From Sabellastarte sp. h YS-2021 (Eukaryota; Annelida; Polychaeta; Sabellida; Sabellidae), in assembly GCA_964017235.1 (NCBI GenBank), contig OZ024934.1:78706706-78770705 (forward strand): 64,000 nucleotides of DNA. Reading direction: 5' to 3'. Within the stretch, counting starts at the first letter, position 1. The number at the start of each line of letters is the position of its first letter. Made by a program: the position numbers and the translations under genes. Below, in pieces: positions 20,801 through 30,371 of the stretch. The notes beneath the pieces are model-generated. The model was not told the origin of the DNA, made no database searches, and worked only from the letters and a program-made list of their open reading frames with translations.

Positions 20801-21560
20801 AAATGCTTATATCTCGAAAACCGTGCTAGATAGAGCGATTTCAACGAAATTTTTGACCCACAGGGTATCTCTGCAGAGTAGCCATGCCAATTTTCAAACA
20901 AAATTTTGCCTCACCAACATTGGCGGCCATTTTGAATTTTCGAATTTTTCGCAACAATTGCAAAACATAAAAATGCTTATATCTCGAAAACCATGCTAGA
21001 TAGAGCGATTTCGACGAAATTTTTGACCCACAGGGTATCTCTGCGGAGTAGCCATGCCAATTTTCAAACAAAATTTTGTCTCGCCAAAAATGGCGACCAT
21101 TTTGAATTTTCTAATTTTTCGCAAAAATTGCAATACACAAAAATGCTTGTATCTCGAAAACCCAGCTAGATAGAGCGATTTCGACGAAATTTTTGACCCA
21201 CAGGGTATCTCTGCAGAGTAGCCATGCCAATTTTCAAAAGAAAATTTTCTCGCAAAAAATGGTGGCCATTTTGAATTTTCGAATTTTTTGCAAAATTGCA
21301 AAACATGAAAATGCTTATATCTTGAAAACCGTGCTAGATAGAGTGATTTCGACGAAATTTTTGATCCACAGGGTATCTCGTCAGAGTAGCCATGCCAATT
21401 TTCAAAAAAATTTTGTCTTGCCAAAAATGGCGGCCATTTTGAATTTTTGCGCAAAAATTGCAAAACACAAAAATGCTAATATCTCGAAAGCTGTGCTACA
21501 TAGAGCGATTTCGACGATATTTTTTATCTTCAGGGTATCTCTGCAGAGCAGCTATCCCAA
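20801..21560 (+). repeat. Satellite of about 163-170 bp units in H3
   Basis: Five units begin at about 20801, 20971, 21141, 21308 and 21471. Blocks: AAATGCTTATATCTCGAAAA, GTGCTAGATAGAGCGATTTC, CACAGGGTATCTCTGCAGAG, TAGCCATGCCAATTTTC. About one and a half further units lie at 23370-23650, beyond the second satellite. The frames open here are repeat artefacts. Confidence 0.88.
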
Positions 21561-23305
21561 AGAGCTTTCACTCGGTGAAGTTTCAGACCGGTAGCTAATT
21601 ATTCACCTACTCAAAATGAGTAAATGCTAATTATCTCTAAAACTATTGCGGATACCCAATTTTTATGAAATAACTCATTCATCTACTTTTGGGAGAGCTT
21701 TCACATGGTAAAGTTTCAGACCCGTAGAGAATTACTCACCTACTCAAAATGAGTAAATGCGAATTATCTCTTAAAAGTATTGCAGATAGCCAATTTTTCT
21801 CAAATAACTCATTCACCTACTTTTGGGAGAGCTTTCACTCCGTGAAGTTTCAGACCCATAGCTAATTATTCACCTACTCAAAATGAGTAAATGCTAATTA
21901 TCTCAAAAACTATTGCGGATACCCAATTTTTATGAAATAACTCATTCATCTACTTGTGGGAGAGCTTTCACACGGTGAAGTTTCAGACCCGTAGATAATT
22001 ACTCACCTACTCAAAATGAGTAAATGCGAATTATCTCTTAAAAGTATTGCGGATAGCCACTTTTTCTCAAATAACTCATTCACCTACTTTTGGAAGAGCT
22101 TTCACATGGTGAAGTTTCAGACCCATAGCTAATTACTCACCTACTCAAAATGAGTAAATGCTAATTATCTCTAAAACTTTTGCGGATACCCAATTTTTAT
22201 CAAATAACTCATTCATCTACTTTTGGGAAAGCTTTCACATGGTGAAGTTTCAGACCCATAGCTAATTACTCACCTACTAAAAATGAGTAAATGCGAATTA
22301 TCTCTAAAAGTATTGCAGATAACCATTTTTTCTCAAATAACTCATTCACCTACTTTTGGGAGAGCTTTCACATGGTGAAGTTTCAGACCCATAGCTAATT
22401 ATTCACCTACTCAAAATGAGTAAATGCTAATTATCTGTAAAAGTATTGCGGATACCCAATTTTTCTCAAATACTCATTCATCTTCTTGTGGGAGAGCTTT
22501 CACATGGTGAAGTTTCAGACCCATAGCTAATTACTCACCTACTCAAAATGAGTAAATGCGAATTATCTCTAAAAGCATTGCAGCTAACCAATTTTTCTCA
22601 AATAACTCATTCACCTACTTTTGGGAGAGCTTTCACATGGTGAAGTTTCAGACCCATAGCTAATTATTCACCTACTCAAAATGAGTAAATGCTAATTATC
22701 TGTAAAAGTATTGCGGATACCCAATTTTTCTCAAATACTCATTCATCTACTTTTGGGAGAGCTTTCACATGGTGAAGTTTCAGACCCATAGCTAATTACT
22801 CACCTACTCAAAATGAGTAAATGCGAATTATCTCTAAAAGCATTGCAGCTAACCAATTTTTCTCAAATAACTCATTCACCTACTTTTGGGAGAGCTTTCA
22901 CATGGTGAAGTTTCAGACCCATAGCTAATTATTCACCTACTCAAAATGAGTAAATGCTAATTATCTGTAAAAGTATTGCGGATACCCAATTTTTCTCAAA
23001 TACTCATTCACCTACTTTTGGGAGACCTTTCACTTGGTGAAGTTTCAGACCCATAGCTAATTATTCACCTACTCAAAATGAGTAAATGCGAATTATCTCT
23101 AAAAGTATTGCAGATACCCAATTTTTATCAAATAACTCATTCATCTACTTTTGGGAGAACTTTCACTTGGTGAAGTTCCAGACCCGTAGGTAATTACTCA
23201 CCTACTCAAAAGGAGTAAATGTGAATTATCTCTTAGTAGTATTGCAGATAGCCAATTTTTCTCAAATAACTCATTCACCTACTTTTGGAAGAGCTTTCAC
23301 ACACG
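21561..23305 (+). repeat. Satellite of 133-134 bp units in H3, alternating A/B types
   Basis: About 13 units; spacings of the TCAAAATGAGTAAATG block are 133, 134, 133, 133 and 134 bp. Units alternate between ATGCTAATTATCT and ATGCGAATTATCT with linked differences, giving a dimer period of about 267 bp. It sits between copies of the 170-bp satellite. Confidence 0.9.
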
Positions 23306-24089
23306 AAAATGAAAAATTGTGAATATCTCGGAAAAGCTATTTCTTCTCCTTTAATGCTTGGCAGGAGATACACACCGCGGCAGTGGTCTTGTCAAAAAAT
23401 TTTGTCTCCCCAAAAATGGTGGCCATTTTGAATTTTCAAAGTTTTTGCAAAACACAAAAATGCTTATATCTCGAAAACCGTGCTAGATGGAGCGAACGCA
23501 ACAAAGTTTTTGACCTGTTGGGTATCTCTGCAGAGTAGCCATGCCAATTTTCAAAATATTTTTGTCTCGCCAAATATAGCGGACATTTTGAATTTTTTGC
23601 AAAACACAAAAATGCTTATATCTTGAAAACCGTGCTAGATAGAGCAGACTGTGCTGACTTTGGTTGCCACAACAGTATAAGGCTAGAAACGAAGCATTTT
23701 CTTAATACTTTAGCACTCACCTTTATATCCTTTTCGGGACGCTTTGTTTTTGCATAGCAAAAACATTATTTTTTTTTTGCGAGCGATCCTCTAGTTAATT
23801 TTTGATTGTTCATCCAGTCTGCTTCAAAATTTCAGAGAATATTGCTTCCTTGTTTGATTTTAAAAGAATTGGCACCCATGGTTAATTTCTTGTGCTATGG
23901 AAAGATTAAATTTCTCACTGTGTAAATATGTAGAACAAACTCTTAACCAATTCCAGACAAGATATTTACTTCAGACTTTATAATAATCGTGTGTCATTTC
24001 CCAATCGTGTTTTTGCGACCAAGAAAGTGCTTCAATTTTTAAAAATTTTAAATGAATGTATAATCCAATTGCCACTCACTTCTCTCTAG

Positions 24090-24329
24090 GCTCTAATACA
24101 CCCCAGCCACAAGTCTCAGAACACGCTTCACCAATAAATCTCAATAAACCAAATTCTGCACGTTCTACCCCAACTATCACCCAAGAAACCCCACAGCCAC
24201 CTGCAGAAACAGAGACAGGTAGTGGTGGGGCAAGGGTGGATACCCCTACACACACTGGTCCCTCCCGAGTTAGACCCCCACCACTGGGGAGGCCGCCTCC
24301 TCCCATGAAAGATGGAACCCAAGAGAAAG
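24090..24329 (+). CDS. Synj: Synaptojanin exon: proline-rich region 1
   Basis: This 240-bp exon encodes a low-complexity Pro/Thr/Ser-rich segment with NTPQPQVSEH, TPTITQETPQPP and SRVRPPPLGRPPPP. Class I/II SH3 ligand patterns (RPPPLGRPPPP) fit the proline-rich tail of synaptojanins, which binds endophilin, amphiphysin and similar SH3 proteins. The acceptor AG is at 24088-24089 and the donor GT at 24330. It enters and leaves in phase 1. Sequence is not conserved enough in such tails to prove identity alone; the phase match and position make it the same gene. Confidence 0.82.
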
Positions 24330-25124
24330 GTTAGTATTAAAGGCTTTGTCACACATCCCAGTTCCACTGTCTTGATTTTGCCTCTTTGCCACCGCAATTA
24401 TCTAGTCCTGAGTGTAATTATAGTTGTCAATCTATGTGACTGATAGGGTTGAAATCTCATCTGGGAATATATTAATATGTTATTTTCAAATGTGCCAAAA
24501 ATTAAGGCTTTAAATAGACATTTAACCTGTGTATGAGGACCCACCTGAGTGACCCTTTTTCGAGATTTTTCACATAAGAATTTGTAAACTTTAATTTGTC
24601 CTGTAATTTGGAAATAAGTCCGACAAGCTTCAAACTGTGTAAGATATAACGTCTATATGTAATCTTTGTGGAAAATTTGAAACTTGTCATTGCAAGAAGA
24701 TAAAAAAAAATGAAAATATCCTGTCTGGATATGTTGGCGTTGAGTCAGCACAATCTAGTTTTAATTTCATTGCAGATACTTAGAGACCAACACATGTTTA
24801 CATACTTTAGCTTACAATACTTCATGTTATGATGAAAGTGTGTAGATGTATTTTGCATAGGGGAGGAGAAAGAAGCTTCACAATAATGTTTCCTTGTAAT
24901 GTTATAATAACAAGTCAGTGGCAAAATGTAACAATTAACAGAACAAAGATCCTATATGTTTGCATTATGATGTATACATTTTTAGCTCATACTTCAGTGC
25001 AGCATGAAACATGATTAATCTATAGATAATATAAAGTAATTCATATAACTAATAATAATAATAATTTGTAAACATTTATTTGTTGTAGCCTATGTTGTTA
25101 TTTTATATTGTGTATTTTTTTCAG
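24330..25124 (+). other. Intron, no feature seen
   Basis: 795 bp of A+T-rich intron between two proline-rich exons, with a short AATAAT run near 25051. Nothing further recognised. Confidence 0.65.
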
Positions 25125-25240
25125 TTGTAAATAACAGTAACATGACAAATACTGGGCCAGGTGTGAGCTCAAACGATCCTTTTCACATAGTACCGCAGGT
25201 GGAACCTGTATTTGGAAAATCTGCCCCTACTCCAACAGAG
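25125..25240 (+). CDS. Synj: Synaptojanin exon: linker with an NDPF motif
   Basis: This 116-bp exon encodes VVNNSNMTNTGPGVSSNDPF, then HIVPQVEPVFGKSAPTPTE. A second DPF motif, here SNDPF, again suggests binding to endocytic adaptor ears. The acceptor is AG 25123-25124 after a T-rich tract and the donor is GT 25241. It enters in phase 1 and leaves in phase 0. The next exon lies over 7 kb away across DIRS element B and picks up in phase 0. The DPF role is inferred from the motif only. Confidence 0.78.
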
Positions 25241-25640
25241 GTATGTATTTAAGTGTTCTTTCTTTGGCTGGGAGCTTGTTTGTACCTAGGAGGATTTTCC
25301 ATGCATGTCTCTCTGCCAACTCCGGAGACTACTGTATTTTTTATATTGAATAACCTTGATGCCAGCAGGTAAATTCCATTCAAATTTGACGTGTAAAAAG
25401 AATGAAAAAGGAAAACTCCTCTATCTCACCTGTCATTGTTACCAGAGGTTTGGGATGTGAAAACAGGAAATCATGGGCTGTTACTGTTGTTTTTTTTTCT
25501 GCTAGGCCAAATTTGACCTTTGAGCCCTCCTGCATTTGAAGCACCTTTTTGTACTTAATTAAGACTATTATTATATTGTCTTTCCTAAAGTATTTCAATT
25601 TAATACAATCAGTGAATTTCAAAAGCTTCTAAAACTGACT

Positions 25641-25830
25641 TTTTATTGCGTTAATACATCCTATCCAATGGACAATAGCTTATCCGGTCGGCGCGGACCG
25701 GCCCGCCAAACGTCAGAAAAAGACGTCCTGTGTCTCCACCGGCTAGGCCGGCCCAGTGGTGTGCACTCGCCAGATGGCGTGTCGTACTTCCTTCCTGTCT
25801 AGACAGAGTGACGTCATAGCATCTTTTTCG
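25641..25830 (+). repeat. Left inverted terminal repeat of B
   Basis: Begins TTTTATTGCGTTAATACATC and pairs with 31825-32009. Almost the same as the left end of F at 62750, so B and F are one family. Confidence 0.92.
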
Positions 25831-25838
25831 TTTGGCGC
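25809..25838 (+). promoter_or_regulatory. Possible CRE and E2F-like sites of B
   Basis: TGACGTCA at 25809-25816 and TTTGGCGC at 25831-25838, about 145-170 bp upstream of gag, matching the layout in A and F. Function is inferred. Confidence 0.4.
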
Positions 25839-25981
25839 ATGTGTGTTGTGCACGAATTTTATGAGTTAAGAAACTTTCAAAGAATTTCACCTTTTTTCTT
25901 CAGAGTGTGACTTTTATTTTATATATATTTGTTCAAGAGTGTGTATAGATCATTTTGGACTATCTTTCGTTACGGATCGTC

Positions 25982-28066
25982 ATGTCTTCCCCTGCTCAGA
26001 AGCATGGAAGTTGTGGCCATATCATGGCCAGCTTTGACAGTCACAGTTTCTACGCACGTTGCAGAGAAAAGGGTAAGGGGTCAGATCCTTGTGTATTAAA
26101 GAATGATTTCAACTCTTGTAACATTTTGTCTGAGGACCAACGCTTACAGTTTTCCACTCCATCTTACAGACTAAAAAAGGAAAAGCGAGATCTCAAGAAA
26201 TCCGCGGATACTCCTAATAAGGACTCATCCAGTTCCTCTCTCATAGATCCATCTTCAGTGATGGTGGTGGGAGTTGTGGACGATCAGGGGATTGTAAAGT
26301 CCCCTGGTTCGAGTTCTGAGAAGAAGAAGAAGAACACCCAACCTGATAAACCTCATTCTTCTAAAGATTCCAAAACTTCTGCTGATAAGCCCTCCAAGTC
26401 GCTTACTAAGACTCACAGATCCTCACCGGATACTAGGATTGAGGAGTTAGACCAGAAATGGTCGGACAGGTTTAACAGACTGGTGGCTCTCTTATTATCA
26501 AGGTCATTGGATAAGGAACCTACCTTTTCCTCAGTGAAAGTGACTCCAGCCCACTCGCCTCCTCAGAGTTCGGCTATCTCTTCCAGACCGTTCATTGAAC
26601 CCGGTCAAATTTTAAGTCAGTTGGCTACCGACCTCGCCTCTCAGAGACCGGTCACCGACCAAACCAAGAATTCCCCTTCTGCTCACCGACCCTCAGATTT
26701 GCCTGGTGTTATTCAGACTGTCTCCAAGTCGACCGGCAAATTGTCAAAAGGAAAGGTGTCTGCCGACCAACATTCAGATGTAGCTGGTACCGACTCTCCC
26801 TCATCTCAACAGGTACCCAGCAGATCATCAACAGCACCGGCAAGGCGGCACAGTGTTTCATCAATGGACACAGATTCAGAAACTGACCTTTCGGACCGTC
26901 CCCCAGTAGACCTCTTTGTTGCTGAGGAAGGGGAGCTCTCTGATCAAGAACTGGAAACCTCTGTAAATGATCCAGACCTTACCCTCTCGGAAGAGCAGAG
27001 CTACCGAGAAACCATGAGTGGTATCAGGTCGTTTATGGGGTGGACCCACATCCCAGAAGTCGATAGCACAGCTTCCAGGTCTGAGGATAATCCTTTTGCC
27101 GGTCCAAAATCTCAACCGACAGGAAAGGTCTCAGTCACCATGCCCACGGATGAGTGGCTTTGCAACAAATTTGGGAAATTAAATATGACTCTCACAGAAG
27201 GGTATCCATCACGCAGCTCAGAGGCGGGAGGGCTCCTCAAGGACCAATTCGTCCACCCCCCAAAATCGCAAGCAAAATGGTATAACTTTGCACCTAACCC
27301 ACAGAAGAGTGATCAGGAAGCTTCACAGACTGTAACTACTTGGAACACGGACGTTTCTAAAGTTAACAGTTCCTACAGTCGCATAGCAAAGGCGGCCGGC
27401 ATTGCTTCAACCCCTCCTGCTTCGCGTCAAATATCACAGGATAATTTACGCAGATGGGAAAAGGCGGCTCGCGAAGCGTCCACTACTTGCAACCAGGCGG
27501 CTGCATTCAACAGGTGTTTATACAAGGTCCAGGGAAACATGCAAGCAGAACTCAAAACCATTAGATCAGAGTTGAGTAAGGGGAAATCGGCAGGAAAGAT
27601 GTCCCGTGCAACAGAGGAAATGCGGTTCCTCATGAACTTCAACTCGAGCATTACCCAGTCTATGGCAAAAACCCTTGAACACTTAACAGACTTTGTTTTT
27701 GTGATGGTCGCAAATACTACCCTTATTAGAAGAGATTCGTATCTCTCCCACTTAAAGATGGGTATCAAGCCAGACACTCTGTCCGCTTTGAGGACTGGAC
27801 CGCTTCACACTTCAACCCTGTTTCCAGATACCGCCTTAAAGCAAGCGGAGCAGGACATTGCCAATTTTGAAAACAAGTCTCAACCCCAGTCGGGCAAGAA
27901 AGGTCGCTTCCATCCATACGAACGAACCGACAAGCGTTCAGATTACAGGAAATCAGACCGACCAGCTTGGAAGAATATTGGCAATAAGGGACAGGGCAAG
28001 AAGAACAAGGGAAAGGCCTCATTCTATTCCTCGCGACCAGCCAAGGGCCAGCAGTCATATAAATGA
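25982..28066 (+). CDS. DIRS Gag of B
   Basis: 694 aa starting MSSPAQ at ATG 25982; the open frame upstream starts at a non-ATG codon and is not counted. The N-terminal Cys/His motif is present but altered: tyrosine replaces the cysteine before ARCREK and phenylalanine replaces the cysteine after the DPCVLKND segment, while F keeps both. A Ser/Lys-rich linker follows, then the conserved core (SFMGWTHIPE, GYPSRSSEAGG, RRDSYLSHLKMG) and a basic C-tail (KKGRFHPYERTDKR, KGQGKKNKGKAS). It ends YK-TGA-C. Probable role is particle or nucleic-acid packaging. Confidence 0.85.
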   Translation: MSSPAQKHGSCGHIMASFDSHSFYARCREKGKGSDPCVLKNDFNSCNILSEDQRLQFSTPSYRLKKEKRDLKKSADTPNKDSSSSSLIDPSSVMVVGVVDDQGIVKSPGSSSEKKKKNTQPDKPHSSKDSKTSADKPSKSLTKTHRSSPDTRIEELDQKWSDRFNRLVALLLSRSLDKEPTFSSVKVTPAHSPPQSSAISSRPFIEPGQILSQLATDLASQRPVTDQTKNSPSAHRPSDLPGVIQTVSKSTGKLSKGKVSADQHSDVAGTDSPSSQQVPSRSSTAPARRHSVSSMDTDSETDLSDRPPVDLFVAEEGELSDQELETSVNDPDLTLSEEQSYRETMSGIRSFMGWTHIPEVDSTASRSEDNPFAGPKSQPTGKVSVTMPTDEWLCNKFGKLNMTLTEGYPSRSSEAGGLLKDQFVHPPKSQAKWYNFAPNPQKSDQEASQTVTTWNTDVSKVNSSYSRIAKAAGIASTPPASRQISQDNLRRWEKAAREASTTCNQAAAFNRCLYKVQGNMQAELKTIRSELSKGKSAGKMSRATEEMRFLMNFNSSITQSMAKTLEHLTDFVFVMVANTTLIRRDSYLSHLKMGIKPDTLSALRTGPLHTSTLFPDTALKQAEQDIANFENKSQPQSGKKGRFHPYERTDKRSDYRKSDRPAWKNIGNKGQGKKNKGKASFYSSRPAKGQQSYK

Positions 28067-30371
28067 CAGTTATTGTGTAACCAGTTTACAAAAGGGACTG
28101 CTGGCCCGGAGCAAGACATTAGTACAAGAAAAGACACTAAATACTGTAAACTTTCATGTTGTAACAGGTGTACCTTCTGCTCCCGGGCACTCCCAAAAGA
28201 GAGAGTTAAGTCCCGGGGCAGCAGATTGTCAAATATCAGAGTATCACAAATTAAAATATGTGAAACTTGCTTCTTGTGTCACTCAGTTGTCTTGTGTCCA
28301 ATCTGTAAACAGTGCCCCAAATGTTGTACAAAATCTGCCTGTAGGGGCCAGACTCCAAAACTTTTGGGAAACTTGGTCAAAGCTAGGAGCCGGTCCAAAG
28401 ACCCTTCAAATACTGAAGGAGGGTTATACCCTCCCTTTTCAGACCCGACCAAATCTTACAAGGTCTCCAACAGTCATAAGTTGCTATGCCAATCCCCACA
28501 GGAACAGCTACCTGATGGAGGCATTGCATCAGCTTACGGACAAAAACGCAGTCAAGTTGGTCCGCAATCAAACATCCTTGGGTTTCTTCAACCGACTTTT
28601 TCTTGTGCCCAAACCCAACAACAAATGGAGGCCAATACTAGACCTGAGCAAACTAAACCTTTTCCTCAAGGTGGAAAAATTCAAAATGGAGACACCGGAA
28701 ACCATCAGAACATCTCTCCAACAGGGGGAGTGGGTCACCTCAGTAGACTTCAAGGATGCCTACTTCCACATACCAATACAGGAACAATCCAAGAAATATC
28801 TCAGATTTCATATCCAGGCCCGGACTTATCAGTTCAAAGCTCTCCCCTTTGGCCTGTCCACAGCCCCCATGGAGTTCACTGTAATAGCCAAAGAGGTGAA
28901 ACTGATGGCCGCACACCAGGGTATAAGGATCCACCAGTACCTAGACGACTGGTTGGTCAGAGCCAGATCCAAACAAAGTTGCTTCCACCATACTCAGATT
29001 CTAGTCAGAATTTGCCAGGACCTCGGTTGGCTGGTGAATTTAGAAAAATCAGAGCTGGAACCCAAACAAGTCTTCGACTTTGTAGGTTACCAATTCGACC
29101 TCAGGTCCGGCCGGGTCAGACCGACTCCGGACCGGTGGCAAAGCCTTCAGGGCAAAATACAAGCATTGCTCTTACTACCGACCTGTCCGGTCCGGCAGTT
29201 CATGTCACTAATAGGACTCCTAACGGCCACAGAAAAGCAAGTTCACCTCGGCCGCTTGCACATGAGACCCATACAGTGGCATCTCAAAAATCATTGGAGA
29301 GTACCAGAGTCACTCGAAAAGATCATTCCGCTACCCAGATCTTTGCACCCTCACTTACAGTGGTGGCTGGAGGAAGACAATGTCCTCCAAGGCCAACCCC
29401 TACACCCAATAAAGCATGCTCTGCAAATTTTTACAGACGCATCAAAAGAAGGGTGGGGCGCTCACTTAAACGAGCTTACTGCAAGAGGCTCCTGGTCAGT
29501 TCCAGAAAGCAAGCTACACATAAATTACCTAGAACTCAAGGCAGTCTTTCTAGCCTTAAAAGAGTTCCAAGATCTTTGTGTAAACCAGATAGTCCTAGTG
29601 GCTACGGACAACACAACAGTCGTAGCATACATAAACAAGGAAGGCGGCATGAGGTCGGGCCCTCTGTGTGCCCTCCTGTGGAGAATCTTGACCTGGTGTT
29701 CCCAGAGACAAGTAAGTCTAAAAGCCCGTCATATTCCGGGCAGGCTAAATGTGAAAGCCGACAAGCTATCCAGACTGGGCCAGACCATCCAGACGGAGTG
29801 GTCCCTTTTCCCGGAAGTATTTCAAAACCTGTGCAGGAAGTGGCACCAGCCTCAAATAGATCTCTTCGCCACCAGGTTCAACTACAAACTACCTCAGTTT
29901 GTGTCTCCAGTTCCGGACTCCCTGGCGGTGGCAGTGGATGCTCTCACCCTGCCATGGGAAGATCTGGACGCTTATGCCTTTCCACCGACCGCCATCTTGG
30001 GCAAAGTGGTGGAAAAACTACTGGACACCCCATGCAGAAGATTAATTCTGATTGCTCCGGGATGGCCCAACATTCCCTGGTTTTGGGACTTAGTGGCCAT
30101 GTCCAGCCAAGTTCCCCTGAGCCTACCACACCTGCCCAACCTGTTGACACAGCCCTTCAATCAGATCCCTCACAGAAATCTGACCAACCTAAATCTTCAT
30201 GCTTGGCTCCTAGAGCCACAGCAATCAAGGAGCAGGGCTTCTCTGAAGCAGTGGCAGCAAGAATTGAGGCTCCTCAGAGAAGATCAACCAGATCAGTCTA
30301 TGAGGCAAAGTGGACCATTTTTACAAAGTGGTGCATCACTAATCAGGTGGACTTCAGGTCACCACCTGTGA
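27858..30371 (+). CDS. DIRS RT-RNase H-MT-like protein of B
   Basis: Open in the +1 frame relative to gag and overlapping the gag end. No methionine precedes the RT core, and the frame's first codon is TTG, so a normal initiation site is not visible. RT motifs: WRPILDLSKLN, TSVDFKDAYFHIP, ALPFGLSTAP, YLDDWL (28938-28949). RNase H: FTDASKEGWGAHL, LELKAV, ATDNTTVVAYINKEGG, HIPGRLNVKADKLSR. MT-like block: IDLFATRFNYKLPQFVSPVP to APGWPNIPWFW. It copies element RNA into DNA in the cytoplasmic or nuclear particle. No disabling change seen. Confidence 0.88.
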   Translation: MPILKTSLNPSRARKVASIHTNEPTSVQITGNQTDQLGRILAIRDRARRTRERPHSIPRDQPRASSHINDSYCVTSLQKGLLARSKTLVQEKTLNTVNFHVVTGVPSAPGHSQKRELSPGAADCQISEYHKLKYVKLASCVTQLSCVQSVNSAPNVVQNLPVGARLQNFWETWSKLGAGPKTLQILKEGYTLPFQTRPNLTRSPTVISCYANPHRNSYLMEALHQLTDKNAVKLVRNQTSLGFFNRLFLVPKPNNKWRPILDLSKLNLFLKVEKFKMETPETIRTSLQQGEWVTSVDFKDAYFHIPIQEQSKKYLRFHIQARTYQFKALPFGLSTAPMEFTVIAKEVKLMAAHQGIRIHQYLDDWLVRARSKQSCFHHTQILVRICQDLGWLVNLEKSELEPKQVFDFVGYQFDLRSGRVRPTPDRWQSLQGKIQALLLLPTCPVRQFMSLIGLLTATEKQVHLGRLHMRPIQWHLKNHWRVPESLEKIIPLPRSLHPHLQWWLEEDNVLQGQPLHPIKHALQIFTDASKEGWGAHLNELTARGSWSVPESKLHINYLELKAVFLALKEFQDLCVNQIVLVATDNTTVVAYINKEGGMRSGPLCALLWRILTWCSQRQVSLKARHIPGRLNVKADKLSRLGQTIQTEWSLFPEVFQNLCRKWHQPQIDLFATRFNYKLPQFVSPVPDSLAVAVDALTLPWEDLDAYAFPPTAILGKVVEKLLDTPCRRLILIAPGWPNIPWFWDLVAMSSQVPLSLPHLPNLLTQPFNQIPHRNLTNLNLHAWLLEPQQSRSRASLKQWQQELRLLREDQPDQSMRQSGPFLQSGASLIRWTSGHHL

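Larger units (their letters stand above)
20403..23795 (+). mobile_element. Helitron-like (HINE / pearl-type) element H3 with two satellites
   Basis: The head TAATTAAGTGTCCCGCAAGG folds on GGGACGCTTG and is followed by about 200 bp similar to the heads of H1 and H2 (CTCCGCATT, AATTTGGCAG, GGTCACATGA). The tail has TTCGGGACGCTT, a hairpin GTTTTTGCATAGCAAAAAC and ends in CTAG at 23792-23795. The tandem repeats inside differ from those of H1 and H2, so the shared head and tail define the family and the core has been replaced. Confidence 0.68.

Noticed and set aside
20996-21594. Long ORFs on both strands with repeated blocks
   Set aside because: They follow the 165-170 bp satellite and have no relation to a known protein; the opposite strand is open in the same way.
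21561-23305. CRISPR-like regular repeats
   Set aside because: Units are contiguous 133-bp tandem repeats without unique spacers, in a eukaryotic intron.
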